Source: Paenibacillus xylanexedens
Lineage (GTDB): Bacteria > Bacillota > Bacilli > Paenibacillales > Paenibacillaceae
DNA: 64,000 nucleotides
Assembly: GCF_001908275.1 (NCBI RefSeq)
Contig: NZ_CP018620.1
Location: 4,650,001-4,714,000 of the forward strand
Direction of reading: 5' to 3'
Shown: positions 56,102-64,000 of the stretch, in pieces
Position numbering within the stretch: the stretch's first letter is position 1
Layout: each line of letters opens with the position of its first letter
Notes under the pieces: model-generated
The model's input: only the letters and a program-made list of their open reading frames with translations
Told to the model about the DNA's origin: nothing
Database searches by the model: none
Position numbers and translations under genes: made by a program

Positions 56102-57011
56102 ACGCCTGACCTCCCTTACGGGAACGACGGAACATCAACGTTTCTGCTCCTTTATTCACAAGCAACGAAACAACAATGGAAGACACAAGTAAAAACAGGC
56201 TGGCAACCGCAGCCATCGGCCAGTTGGTGTCCAAGGTTCGCTGGTATATAAATACCGGAAGTGTCATGACTCTTCCCCCGCCGATCAGTTGAGGTGTGGT
56301 GAACGCGGTGAGGCATAGCGTGAACACAATCTGTACCCCGCTTGCAATACCTCTTGCCGATAAAGGCAGGGTAATGGTCAGGAATGTTCTCCAGCTGCCC
56401 GCCCCCAGATCCTGAGCAGCTGCCTTTAAGGAAGCGTCACTTTGGGACAACACATTCAGGATCGGGAAGACCATAAATGGCAGAAAAATATGGACAAGGG
56501 CCACGACAACACCTGTCTCGTTGTATATCATGCTGAATCCTTCCTCGGTAAGCCCCAGCCGAATGAACAGCCAGTTCATGAAACCCTGTTTGGACAGCAA
56601 CAGCTGCCATCCGTAAGAACGCACAACCGCACTGACCAGTAGCGGGAGAAACGTGAGCAGCAACAACATCTGCTTCATGCCAGGTTTCTTTAGACTCGCT
56701 ATGCAATACGCCAGTGGATAGGCAAGCAGAAGGCTCCACAGCGTAACCTTGAAGGCAATGCGAAACGTTGTGCCAATCAGCTTCCAATAATAAGGGTCGG
56801 ACAGAAACGCACGATAAGCTCCTAAATCCCAGCCCCGAATAAGCTTTCCATTCTCATACATATCAAAGCTATATCTGCCAAAGATCAGCAACCCGCCCAG
56901 ATACACGATGCCCATCAGAGCAAGCGCAGGCAACAGAAGCAGCAACCGGGTTACCCATGTGCGGTTTCCAAAGGAATACAGATTCACGATCCGTTCCGCG
57001 ATCCGGTTCAT
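56094..57011 (-). CDS. ABC importer permease, PotB type
   Basis: A 305-residue permease with six spans and the coupling loop SLKAAAQDLGAGSWRTFLTI. It belongs to the PotB/YdcU group. The start overlaps the end of the ATPase gene as ATGA (57008-57011), so the subunits are made together. Partner of the PotC-type permease directly downstream. Confidence 0.92.
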   Translation of the reverse strand: MNRIAERIVNLYSFGNRTWVTRLLLLLPALALMGIVYLGGLLIFGRYSFDMYENGKLIRGWDLGAYRAFLSDPYYWKLIGTTFRIAFKVTLWSLLLAYPLAYCIASLKKPGMKQMLLLLTFLPLLVSAVVRSYGWQLLLSKQGFMNWLFIRLGLTEEGFSMIYNETGVVVALVHIFLPFMVFPILNVLSQSDASLKAAAQDLGAGSWRTFLTITLPLSARGIASGVQIVFTLCLTAFTTPQLIGGGRVMTLPVFIYQRTLDTNWPMAAVASLFLLVSSIVVSLLVNKGAETLMFRRSRKGGQAYG

Positions 57012-58138
57012 ATTCTTGCTCCCTGTACACGGTCATCAATGGGTTCGGATAACAGGAGTGCATCCTCCGGGTCAAAGCCAATTTGTATTGGCTCACCTGG
57101 ACTATAACGTGACGCGCCTCGCTGATGCAGCACACTGGCCTGAACCAGAAAACCTTCAGCAATCTGCACACTGTATCGAATATTTGCTCCGCCATACACC
57201 GCTTCAATCACCTGTCCATCCAGCTTGTTCAGGCAATGAATTGCATCTTCTCCAAGTCGAATATACTCATTTCGGATCGATAAGGAATGTCGTGCTCCCG
57301 CTTTCGGTACAGCATTGCCATCACCGACTTTCACCAGCAATGGCTTGCCGAAGCATTCTACCCGAATTCCATTCACCTCATGTCCTAACACTTCCGTCTC
57401 AAAGAGATTGGTATCTCCAATAAACTTGGCCACGAAGCTATCGGCCGGTCTTTCATAGATTTCATCAGGGGTTGCGTATTGCAACAGTTTTCCGGCGCGC
57501 ATGACGCCAATTCGGTCAGACATATTCATGGCTTCGCTCTGATCATGCGTTACAAAGATAAATGTTCCGCCGAATTCACGCTGGATGCGTTTCAGTTCAC
57601 GCTGCATATCGAGACGCAGCTGCATATCCAATGCAGAGAGAGGTTCGTCAAGCAGCAGCACTTCAGGTCTGTTAATCAGTGCGCGAGCAATGGCGACGCG
57701 TTGGGCCTGCCCCCCGGACAGCTCGGATACAGCACGCCTGCCATAGTCTCCGAGCTGGACCAGCTCAAGCATTTCACCTACCTGCCGTTGGATATCGGCT
57801 TTTGGTAACTTCTTCACCTTTAGCCCGTAGGCAATGTTGTTGAATACATCCATATGAGGGAACAGCGCAAGCTGCTGAAAAATCATATTGCTATTGCGTC
57901 CGTAAGCCGGGATGCCAGTAACATCCCGACCTCCCAGCATAATGGTGCCCTGATCCGGTTGCTCAAGTCCGCCAAGCATGCGCAGCAGTGTTGTTTTGCC
58001 ACAGCCACTCGGACCAAGCAAGGAAACGAATTCTCCCTTTTTCACTTTGAATGTTACTTGATCAACGGCCGCTCGTTCACCATAGGTCTTCGTGACTTGC
58101 CTTGTTTCAATGGATATGGTCTCTTGTCCGCTGCTCAT
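57008..58138 (-). CDS. ABC importer ATP-binding protein, PotA type
   Basis: An ATPase of about 376 residues with Walker A GPSGCGKT, Q-loop MIFQQLALFPHM, signature LSGGQAQRVAIARAL, Walker B LLLDEPLSALD, switch His in VTHDQSEAMNMSDR, and a C-terminal TOBE regulatory domain. The ATG at 58138 follows GGAGG by nine bases; the ATG at 58159 overlaps that site. The layout is that of polyamine/iron/2-aminoethylphosphonate-type importers. The substrate is not readable from this subunit. Confidence 0.93.
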   Translation of the reverse strand: MSSGQETISIETRQVTKTYGERAAVDQVTFKVKKGEFVSLLGPSGCGKTTLLRMLGGLEQPDQGTIMLGGRDVTGIPAYGRNSNMIFQQLALFPHMDVFNNIAYGLKVKKLPKADIQRQVGEMLELVQLGDYGRRAVSELSGGQAQRVAIARALINRPEVLLLDEPLSALDMQLRLDMQRELKRIQREFGGTFIFVTHDQSEAMNMSDRIGVMRAGKLLQYATPDEIYERPADSFVAKFIGDTNLFETEVLGHEVNGIRVECFGKPLLVKVGDGNAVPKAGARHSLSIRNEYIRLGEDAIHCLNKLDGQVIEAVYGGANIRYSVQIAEGFLVQASVLHQRGASRYSPGEPIQIGFDPEDALLLSEPIDDRVQGARI

Positions 58139-58210
58139 CTCTGATTCCCTCCCATCCATTCCGGATTCAGAACAGAACCCGGAATCGTTGTATGCCTGAC
58201 AACAATCGTT

Positions 58211-59347
58211 TTATTGAAGCTTTGTTTTCACGAGTCGGTCCCATAGTTCTTTCCAGGAAGAACTGTTCTGTGCAAGCACATCCCAGTCTGGATTAATGCC
58301 GTTACTTTGCGTTTCGACGGAGAAGGAAGGATCATCCTTGTACTTGTCCGGAACTGCAGCTGTCGTACTGGTTACCGGCGTACCCGTTGCTTCTGCATAT
58401 TGTGACAGCGCCTCTGCGCTCAGCAATTCGTTAATAATTTCGTTTGCAACACGTGCCTGCTCAGGTGTCGAGCCCTTCACGACCTGAAGTGTGTACGGGA
58501 AGGAGATGGCCCCTTCGCTCGGATATGCTACGGCCAGTGGAGAACCGCCATCAATCCATGTCTGTGCAACCTGTGCACTGAATGGGGCAATGAGAGCATC
58601 ACCTGACTCCAGAAGTGCCTTCAGCTGATCATTGGATGAAACCAATGTGCCAATCTGGTCACTCCGATCTGCCCAGAACTGGAAGGCTTGCTCGGGATTT
58701 TCATAGGATGCGCCAATCTCTTGACCTTTGGCAGCAATAAGTGGGGAGATATAGGAATAGAACATGTAATCCCAGAGCGCAGTTTTTCCTTTGAACTCCT
58801 CGTTATCCCATAGATCGTTCCAGCTGGTAGGTGGCGTTTTCACCAGGTCTTTGTTATACACCAGGGCGAAGCTTGAAACGCCCCAGACCACACCTTTATT
58901 GTCTGGCTTGTGGAAGGACTCCGGAATATCCTTGATATTAGTAACGATACTGGTATCCAGTGGTTCCCACATGTCATCATTCAATCCTTTTGCCGTCGCA
59001 TCTGCATTGAAGTAACCGAAGTTAACCACCGGATTGTTGGCATCAGCCTGCTTGCCTGCGACCATCTTGGGGTACATTACCGAATTGGAGGATTCCTCAA
59101 AGGTGACTTCAACGTTGGGATGCTCTTTCACATACTCGGCAACTACTTCTTTGGGAACGACATCCTGATTGGAGCCAGCCCAGATAAACATCGTCAGCTT
59201 AACTTTGTCTCCGCTTGCTCCTGAAGAGTCGCTCTCTCCGGCAGTATTACTTGAGCTGCCTGCCCCACCGCAGGCGGAAAGCACCAATGTACCGGCCAAT
59301 GTTAGAGAGGCGAGGCTAAGAAAGCGTTTTTTATTGGATTTGAACAT
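58211..59347 (-). CDS. ABC importer substrate-binding lipoprotein, PotD type
   Basis: A solute-binding protein of about 378 residues with a lipoprotein signal (LASLTLAGTLVLSACGG, Cys at about 26), a low-complexity Ser/Gly linker, and a PotD/SBP-1-like fold (TMFIWAGSNQDVVPKEVVAE, FALVYNKDLVKTPPTSWNDL, LVSSNDQLKALLESGDALIA). The ATG at 59347 follows GGGGG by eight bases. It lies first in the transporter block, after hyuB. Its specificity would decide the role of the whole operon; polyamine-type binding is only the family default. Confidence 0.9.
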   Translation of the reverse strand: MFKSNKKRFLSLASLTLAGTLVLSACGGAGSSSNTAGESDSSGASGDKVKLTMFIWAGSNQDVVPKEVVAEYVKEHPNVEVTFEESSNSVMYPKMVAGKQADANNPVVNFGYFNADATAKGLNDDMWEPLDTSIVTNIKDIPESFHKPDNKGVVWGVSSFALVYNKDLVKTPPTSWNDLWDNEEFKGKTALWDYMFYSYISPLIAAKGQEIGASYENPEQAFQFWADRSDQIGTLVSSNDQLKALLESGDALIAPFSAQVAQTWIDGGSPLAVAYPSEGAISFPYTLQVVKGSTPEQARVANEIINELLSAEALSQYAEATGTPVTSTTAAVPDKYKDDPSFSVETQSNGINPDWDVLAQNSSSWKELWDRLVKTKLQ

Positions 59348-59415
59348 GCAAATTCCCCCATCCATGTAGTTGGTTTTACCGATAAAACAGAACTAGATAG
59401 TTTCCATATACTTGA

Positions 59416-61389
59416 TCAATGCAACCCTATTTGCTGGCGTAAACCTTCCATAATGTCGGATATCTCCCGTGGATCTACAGATAGGGAATCCTTATACCTC
59501 TCCTCTACAACGCCCATGGTCTGACGCTTCAGGTAGTCTCTTAGTGCAAGCGGAGCATTCAGCAAGGCCTGATTCAGCGTTACCTGCATCTCATCGCTCC
59601 ATATGTCTTCAAATTGCTCCCGCGCCTTGCCATAGGCGAATTCCTCCTGCTGCCGCGGTCGCTTGGCTCGCATTTGTTCCGTATCGCTCTCGTTCAGCTC
59701 CAGGTCGTCAATCACAACACCGTATAACTCAAGGGCTTTCTCCGGGGATACCAGCCCACTTCTTACATCTTCCAGAACCAGACGAGAATCACGCTCATAT
59801 GGATCTCCATATCCGCCTCCGCCTTGTGAAAGAAACGTAACTGTTTCTCCAGGTTGAAGCAGCAACTCATCAATTCTTCCCAGATGATCCTCACTTGCAC
59901 GTCCAGCATTAAGAATCGCTTCTCCATGTGAACCTACGCCGCCACCGAGTCTGCCCCAAGGCTGGAACTCCATACGCTCCATATTTCTGGCCGTCATCAC
60001 GGTATCCGGTGTTAGAATTCTGACGCACAGGTCAATCCCGCTTCCACCGCGGAAGGTACCTGCACCTGCCGAGTCAGCACGAAGACCATAATGTTCAATC
60101 AACACAGGCATCTCGGATTCCACCGTTTCCGCAGGAATATTCCGAAGATGACCGACCGCAAAATCCATCCCGTCAATCCCGTCTTTCATCGGCCTAGCTC
60201 CCGAACCTCCGCAGATCGGCTGAATTACGCCCACCTTTTTCTTGCCATCGGATGCATCTGTCATCGCCATCATGACGATGCAGGCTTGTCCAGCTCCTGC
60301 CGCGGGAACCATACTGCCCTGAGCTTTCCCTAGTGCTCCCGTGATAACGTCCATCAGCCGGATAAAGGTCGCAGCACGTGCCCCAACTGCTGCCATCGGC
60401 TCTGGGTTAAGTACGGAAGCAGGCGGCGCGTAATTTCGCACCATACGAATCATGCCCGAATTCCAAGGAATGGTCGGATCAAGCGTACGGAAATAACGAA
60501 TGAGTGCGGGCACCAGCATGTAATGGCCCTGTTGGTTGTGGGTAGGAATGTTGAATGAAGCCCTGACCTGAGGATCGGTGCCGCTAAAGTCCAGATGAAT
60601 GTCACTGCCTACAATCGTCATCTTGCAGCGTAACCGGATAGGATATCCCCCTGGTCCTTTCTCCAGGTAGTCCCAGAAGTCATAGGAACCGTCCGGGATA
60701 TCCTGCACGATAACACGTGCCTTCAACTCGGCGTATTCCAGCAATTGTTCGATGCCCTGCTGAATTTTTTCCACGCCATAACGTGCAATGAGTTCCTCAA
60801 GCCGCTGCTCTCCCCGATTCAATGCAGCCATAAGCGCTTTGAGATCACCGAGATTTTGCTCCGGAATTCGGCTGTTGTCCAGAAACATGCGCAGGATCTG
60901 CTCGTTCAGAACACCAGCTTCATACAGCTTGACTGGTGCGATTCGAATGCCTTCCATATGAATATCGTAGGCGCTGGGAGATACGCTCCCGGGTACCTTG
61001 CCGCCCACATCGGATGAATGAACAAAGCACATGCCGTAAGCGATGATTCGCCCTTCGTGAAAATAAGGCTTGATGAGATGAATGTCTGGAAGGTGTGTGA
61101 CCATGCCTTTAGTGGAATAAGGATCATTACATATGACGAGATCCCCTTCTTTCCAGTCTTCAATGCTGTTAATGGTCGCAGCAGCAGGGATGCCCAGAGA
61201 CAGATTGTAACCCGTCTCCAGCGGTGACCCGAACGTTTCCCCGGATGGAGATAAGAGGTAGGTTCCAAAATCGCCCGTTTCTTTGACAAAAGCGGTGAAT
61301 CCTGTGCGCAGAACGACATTTGCCATTTCTTCCACGGCAGCTTGAATCCGGTTGTTGAAAATCTCAAGAAAGACCTTGTCGCCGATCAT
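59416..61389 (-). CDS. hyuB: hydantoinase/oxoprolinase subunit B
   Basis: A 657-residue HyuB-family subunit (N-methylhydantoinase B / oxoprolinase). Typical segments are EMANVVLRTGFTAFVKETGD at the N-terminus, GDLVICNDPYSTKGMVTHLP, CFVHSSDVGGKVPGSVSP and a glycine-rich C-terminal part (GAGTFRGGSGIDLC, LSQGGGGYGDPYERD). With HyuA it forms an ATP-dependent amidohydrolase that opens cyclic amides or imides such as hydantoins, 5-oxoproline or caprolactam. GGAGG precedes the ATG, which overlaps the hyuA stop (61386-61389). Confidence 0.92.
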   Translation of the reverse strand: MIGDKVFLEIFNNRIQAAVEEMANVVLRTGFTAFVKETGDFGTYLLSPSGETFGSPLETGYNLSLGIPAAATINSIEDWKEGDLVICNDPYSTKGMVTHLPDIHLIKPYFHEGRIIAYGMCFVHSSDVGGKVPGSVSPSAYDIHMEGIRIAPVKLYEAGVLNEQILRMFLDNSRIPEQNLGDLKALMAALNRGEQRLEELIARYGVEKIQQGIEQLLEYAELKARVIVQDIPDGSYDFWDYLEKGPGGYPIRLRCKMTIVGSDIHLDFSGTDPQVRASFNIPTHNQQGHYMLVPALIRYFRTLDPTIPWNSGMIRMVRNYAPPASVLNPEPMAAVGARAATFIRLMDVITGALGKAQGSMVPAAGAGQACIVMMAMTDASDGKKKVGVIQPICGGSGARPMKDGIDGMDFAVGHLRNIPAETVESEMPVLIEHYGLRADSAGAGTFRGGSGIDLCVRILTPDTVMTARNMERMEFQPWGRLGGGVGSHGEAILNAGRASEDHLGRIDELLLQPGETVTFLSQGGGGYGDPYERDSRLVLEDVRSGLVSPEKALELYGVVIDDLELNESDTEQMRAKRPRQQEEFAYGKAREQFEDIWSDEMQVTLNQALLNAPLALRDYLKRQTMGVVEERYKDSLSVDPREISDIMEGLRQQIGLH

Positions 61390-63434
61390 GCTTCCACCTC
61401 CCCAATCACGTTCCCGTGGCCATCCCGGTGTACCTTATATCCAGGTGGGATAAAGATCGTTGTATCATATTCCTCCACAATAATGGGCCCGGGGATGGGA
61501 GCATCCACAGATGGAATCTGTCCCCTTTTCAGTACCTTGGCTGTCTGCTGTACATGGTCAAAGGTGATGAGCCTTTCTTCCGCTGCACTCTCATCAAATG
61601 GCAAATTTGCCGAATCTACCTTGTTATGGGTAGGCAAAACACCAACAATGGTCGCTCTGAGACTTACAAACATAACCTCTGCCTCTGGCTGACTAATGCC
61701 AAACACGTTTTGGTAAGATGTATGGAATTTAATCCCTGCCTTCTTGGGATCTTCAATTTCTTCCAATGTCAGCGTGACCTCAAGATCAAAGGCCTGTCCC
61801 TCATATCGCATATCCGCACTGTATAGGCAATAAATATTGTCCAGCTTGACACCACCACGGGCTTCCTCATCGACCCAGCTACGTCCCTGGTTTTCCAATT
61901 CAGCAAAAAGAGAGCTTAATTCACCAGACTCCAGAGTCTGGGTACTTTTGTGTAACGTATGAACGAAATCATTGCGAAGATTGGCAACCGTGCAGCCCAT
62001 GGCACACAATGTTCCCGGAGATGGCGGGATCAGCACTCTGCCGATACCTACCTCACGTGCCATCAGAAAAGCATGCATCGGGCCGGCTCCACCATATGCG
62101 AGCAATGTAAAATCGCGGGGATCAACACCCTTGCGAGCCATGAGGGGAGAAAACTGGGCGTACATATTGGCGGTTGCCACATCAAGAATGGCTTGTGCAG
62201 TCTGTTCGGCATTCAGTCCAAGCTTTTCTCCCAGATTGCCCAGAGTACGCTCTGCAAGTTCGGGATACAGACGCATTTGTCCGCCAAGGAAACGGTCAGC
62301 ATGCAGGATACCGAGCTGTAGATAGGCATCTGTGGTTGTCGGATCTTCTCCCCCGCGCTGATAACATGCCGGACCGGGGTTGGCTCCCGCGCTCCGTGGC
62401 CCCACCTTGAGTACGCCTACGGAATCAAGCCAGGCAATTGAACCACCACCAGCTCCTATAGCCGTTACATCAACAGCGGGAATGATGACAGGAAAATCTC
62501 CAACCTTGTTCTCAGAAGAATAACTCGGTTCTTTGTCAATGAGGGCAACGTCAACACTTGTCCCACCCATGTCAAATGTGATGACCTGATGAATGCCCGC
62601 TCGTTCAGCAATATGGGTCGCGGCGATTACACCGGAAGCAGGCCCGGACAGAAGTGTACGTACCGGCTCATTAGCCGCTCTGGCAGCCGTCATAATTCCA
62701 CCGTTGGACATGGTCGACAGCAAGTTGGCTTTGAGGCCGTATGCCTGAATCCCTTCTTGCAGACGCAGGAAGTAAGACCCCATCCGTTCACCTACATAAG
62801 CGTTCATGGCCGTTGCGAGTGTTCGTTCGAACTCACGCTGTTGTGGCCAGATGGCGCTGCTTCGGCAGATGAACAGTTGCGGATAACGTTCCCTGATCAG
62901 ATCTTCCGCAAGCTGCTCATGAGCGGGATTCACATAAGCATGTAAAAAGCTAATCGCCAAAGCGGTAACGCCATCCTCCACCAGCTCATCCACCGCTTGC
63001 AACAGTTGTTCCTCATTCAGTGACTGGAGAATGCCTCCACTCGCAATGACCCGTTCATCGACTTCCTTAACGCGATGTCTCGGTACCAGCGCATCGGTCT
63101 TGTCACCATACAGATTGGTTGTATCCTCAAGTCGCAACCGTCGGATTTCAAGAATGTCACGGAATCCTTTAGTGACCAGCAGACCTGTAACTGCGCCATT
63201 TCGCTCAATCAACGTGTTGACGCCAAGCGTTGTTCCATGCACAAACAGATCAATCTCATGAATATTCACGCCACTCGCCTTCAACTGATCAAGTGCGTTA
63301 AAAATCGCCTGTTCCGGAGCTACTGCAATCGATGGCGTCTTCAGCGCCGCAATCACCCTGCCCTGATGGTCCATCACCAGCGCATCCGTGAAAGTACCTC
63401 CGATATCTATGCCTAGACGGTAGATTGTGTCCAC
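61386..63434 (-). CDS. hyuA: hydantoinase/oxoprolinase subunit A
   Basis: A 682-residue HyuA-family subunit with actin-like ATPase motifs: RLGIDIGGTFTDALVM at the N-terminus, FVHGTTLGVNTLIERNGA, ITFDMGGTSVDVALID in the second lobe and LLAYGGAGPMHAFLMA near the C-terminus. The GTG at 63434 stands eight bases after AAGGAG; upstream ATGs (63512 and others) lie in the intergenic region without a site. It is translationally coupled to hyuB. The exact cyclic substrate cannot be told from sequence; family members act on N-methylhydantoin, 5-oxoproline, caprolactam or acetophenone-type substrates. Confidence 0.92.
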   Translation of the reverse strand: MDTIYRLGIDIGGTFTDALVMDHQGRVIAALKTPSIAVAPEQAIFNALDQLKASGVNIHEIDLFVHGTTLGVNTLIERNGAVTGLLVTKGFRDILEIRRLRLEDTTNLYGDKTDALVPRHRVKEVDERVIASGGILQSLNEEQLLQAVDELVEDGVTALAISFLHAYVNPAHEQLAEDLIRERYPQLFICRSSAIWPQQREFERTLATAMNAYVGERMGSYFLRLQEGIQAYGLKANLLSTMSNGGIMTAARAANEPVRTLLSGPASGVIAATHIAERAGIHQVITFDMGGTSVDVALIDKEPSYSSENKVGDFPVIIPAVDVTAIGAGGGSIAWLDSVGVLKVGPRSAGANPGPACYQRGGEDPTTTDAYLQLGILHADRFLGGQMRLYPELAERTLGNLGEKLGLNAEQTAQAILDVATANMYAQFSPLMARKGVDPRDFTLLAYGGAGPMHAFLMAREVGIGRVLIPPSPGTLCAMGCTVANLRNDFVHTLHKSTQTLESGELSSLFAELENQGRSWVDEEARGGVKLDNIYCLYSADMRYEGQAFDLEVTLTLEEIEDPKKAGIKFHTSYQNVFGISQPEAEVMFVSLRATIVGVLPTHNKVDSANLPFDESAAEERLITFDHVQQTAKVLKRGQIPSVDAPIPGPIIVEEYDTTIFIPPGYKVHRDGHGNVIGEVEA

Positions 63435-63474
63435 AAGCTCAACTCCTTTATCACCGGGTCTCATTCTGGGAATG

Positions 63475-64000
63475 TTATTGGTTTTGCATGGCGAAATAAC
63501 GTTTGACATCATCGATCATTTGGTTAATATGATTCACCATTGCCGCTTCAGCCTGCTCCGGAGAGCCCGCTACAATAGCATCCAGAATCTGCTGATGATC
63601 CACAACTAATTCACTTCCTACTCTCCGGCGAATATACGCTGTTTCCAGAAAATCGCGGCTTGTCTCCCATACCAGTTCAACCGCATGCAGAAGAATTTGG
63701 TTTTGCGCAGCATAAGCCAGCAATCTGTGAAACTCCCGGTCCTCCTCGTATGGTATAATATTCTTGGAAAGCAATTCATGCTGGTTGTTAATCGAGGCTT
63801 GCAACAGTACTATGTATTCTTTCGAGGCACGCTGTGCTGCCAGGGAAGCGATTTCTCGCTCAAGTGCCCTTCTGGCAACGAGAACATCTAGCAGAGCCTT
63901 TTCCCCGGAATGGTTCAGCATCTGAATTAACTGTGAGTTCACGCTTTGTTGCTGCAAATCTTTTTCCAACGTCTTCATTCGATCCAGACCCTGTTCGGTC
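63475..64000 (-). CDS. GntR-family (FCD) regulator, N-terminus off the window
   Basis: The frame stays open through the right edge (TEQGLDRMKTLEKDL continues upstream), so the DNA-binding domain lies outside the window and about 175 C-terminal codons are visible. These show the FCD ligand domain: LLDVLVARRALEREIASLAA, EDREFHRLLAYAAQNQILLH and VDHQQILDAIVAGSPEQAEA followed by MVNHINQM, with the Asp and His residues that bind metal in FCD regulators. It is 40 bases upstream of hyuA on the same strand, so it is the likely repressor of the operon. Confidence 0.88.
   Translation of the reverse strand, partial: TEQGLDRMKTLEKDLQQQSVNSQLIQMLNHSGEKALLDVLVARRALEREIASLAAQRASKEYIVLLQASINNQHELLSKNIIPYEEDREFHRLLAYAAQNQILLHAVELVWETSRDFLETAYIRRRVGSELVVDHQQILDAIVAGSPEQAEAAMVNHINQMIDDVKRYFAMQNQ

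Noticed and set aside
58175-58210. Hairpin between the PotD-like and PotA-like genes as a terminator
   Set aside because: About eight base pairs can form, but there is no T run, and the genes must be co-transcribed to make the transporter; at most it attenuates.
1-64000. CRISPR arrays, tRNA or rRNA genes, prophage, transposase or integrase genes, known riboswitches
   Set aside because: None was recognised when reading both strands; the only repeats found are the two small interspersed families. Short structured RNAs could still be missed without a covariance search.

Overview
The window reads as the chromosome of a Gram-positive spore-former of the Bacillales, most likely Paenibacillus. The evidence is near-consensus AGGAGG ribosome binding sites with frequent TTG/GTG starts, a GH67 plus GH52 xylan cassette, Bacillus-type Zur boxes and cre sites, a deoR-deoC-nupC-deoB-deoD-pdp set, and many Paenibacillus-style conserved hypothetical families. 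This is inferred from gene content; no species can be named. There are no rRNA or tRNA genes, CRISPR arrays, prophages or transposase genes. Both edge genes are cut: a WG-repeat protein at the left and a GntR regulator at the right.

Layout. 1-3.7 kb: WG-repeat protein, then an ECF sigma factor with its membrane anti-sigma partner. 3.8-14.3 kb: a tightly packed six-gene minus-strand operon (MoxR-type AAA+ ATPase, DUF5682, VWA protein, giant DUF4132 protein, SWIM zinc-finger protein, small unknown protein). It matches the E. coli yehL/yehM/yehP/yehI/yehQ set, whose function is unknown. 14.7-22.5 kb: stand-alone metabolic genes (aldo/keto reductase, P450, SDRs, pyruvate oxidase, Dabb protein) and zinc-independent ribosomal protein L31. 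22.7-34.5 kb: carbohydrate region with an HPr-like protein, a polyol dehydrogenase, alpha-glucuronidase and GH52 beta-xylosidase with a divergent AraC regulator, an ArsR/aldehyde dehydrogenase pair, and a GntR-uxuA-uxuB glucuronate branch. 34.6-37.1 kb: DUF421/DUF4363 pair, M50B-like membrane protease and a hypothetical protein.

37.3-44.1 kb is a zinc-starvation region: znuC, znuB, a doubly broken znuA, and an L33 paralogue missing half of its zinc ligands, with two Zur boxes. Nearby are a secreted stalk-domain protein, a 5'-truncated COG0523 (CobW/YciC-like) GTPase remnant and a UPF0718/TIGR03943 permease pair behind a degenerate Zur-like box. 44.1-51.2 kb is the deoxyribonucleoside operon. 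51.4-54 kb holds an azoreductase, a hypothetical gene and an MFS exporter. 54-64 kb is one long minus-strand operon: GntR, HyuA, HyuB, a polyamine-type ABC importer and an M24 peptidase, which looks like import and ring-opening of a cyclic amide or imide.

Two families of non-coding interspersed repeats are scattered between genes. Family A has a copy with 13-bp perfect terminal inverted repeats at 21973-22169, a half copy at 1582-1680, and two tandem divergent copies inside the deo operon. Family B has one copy, directly after the azoreductase gene.
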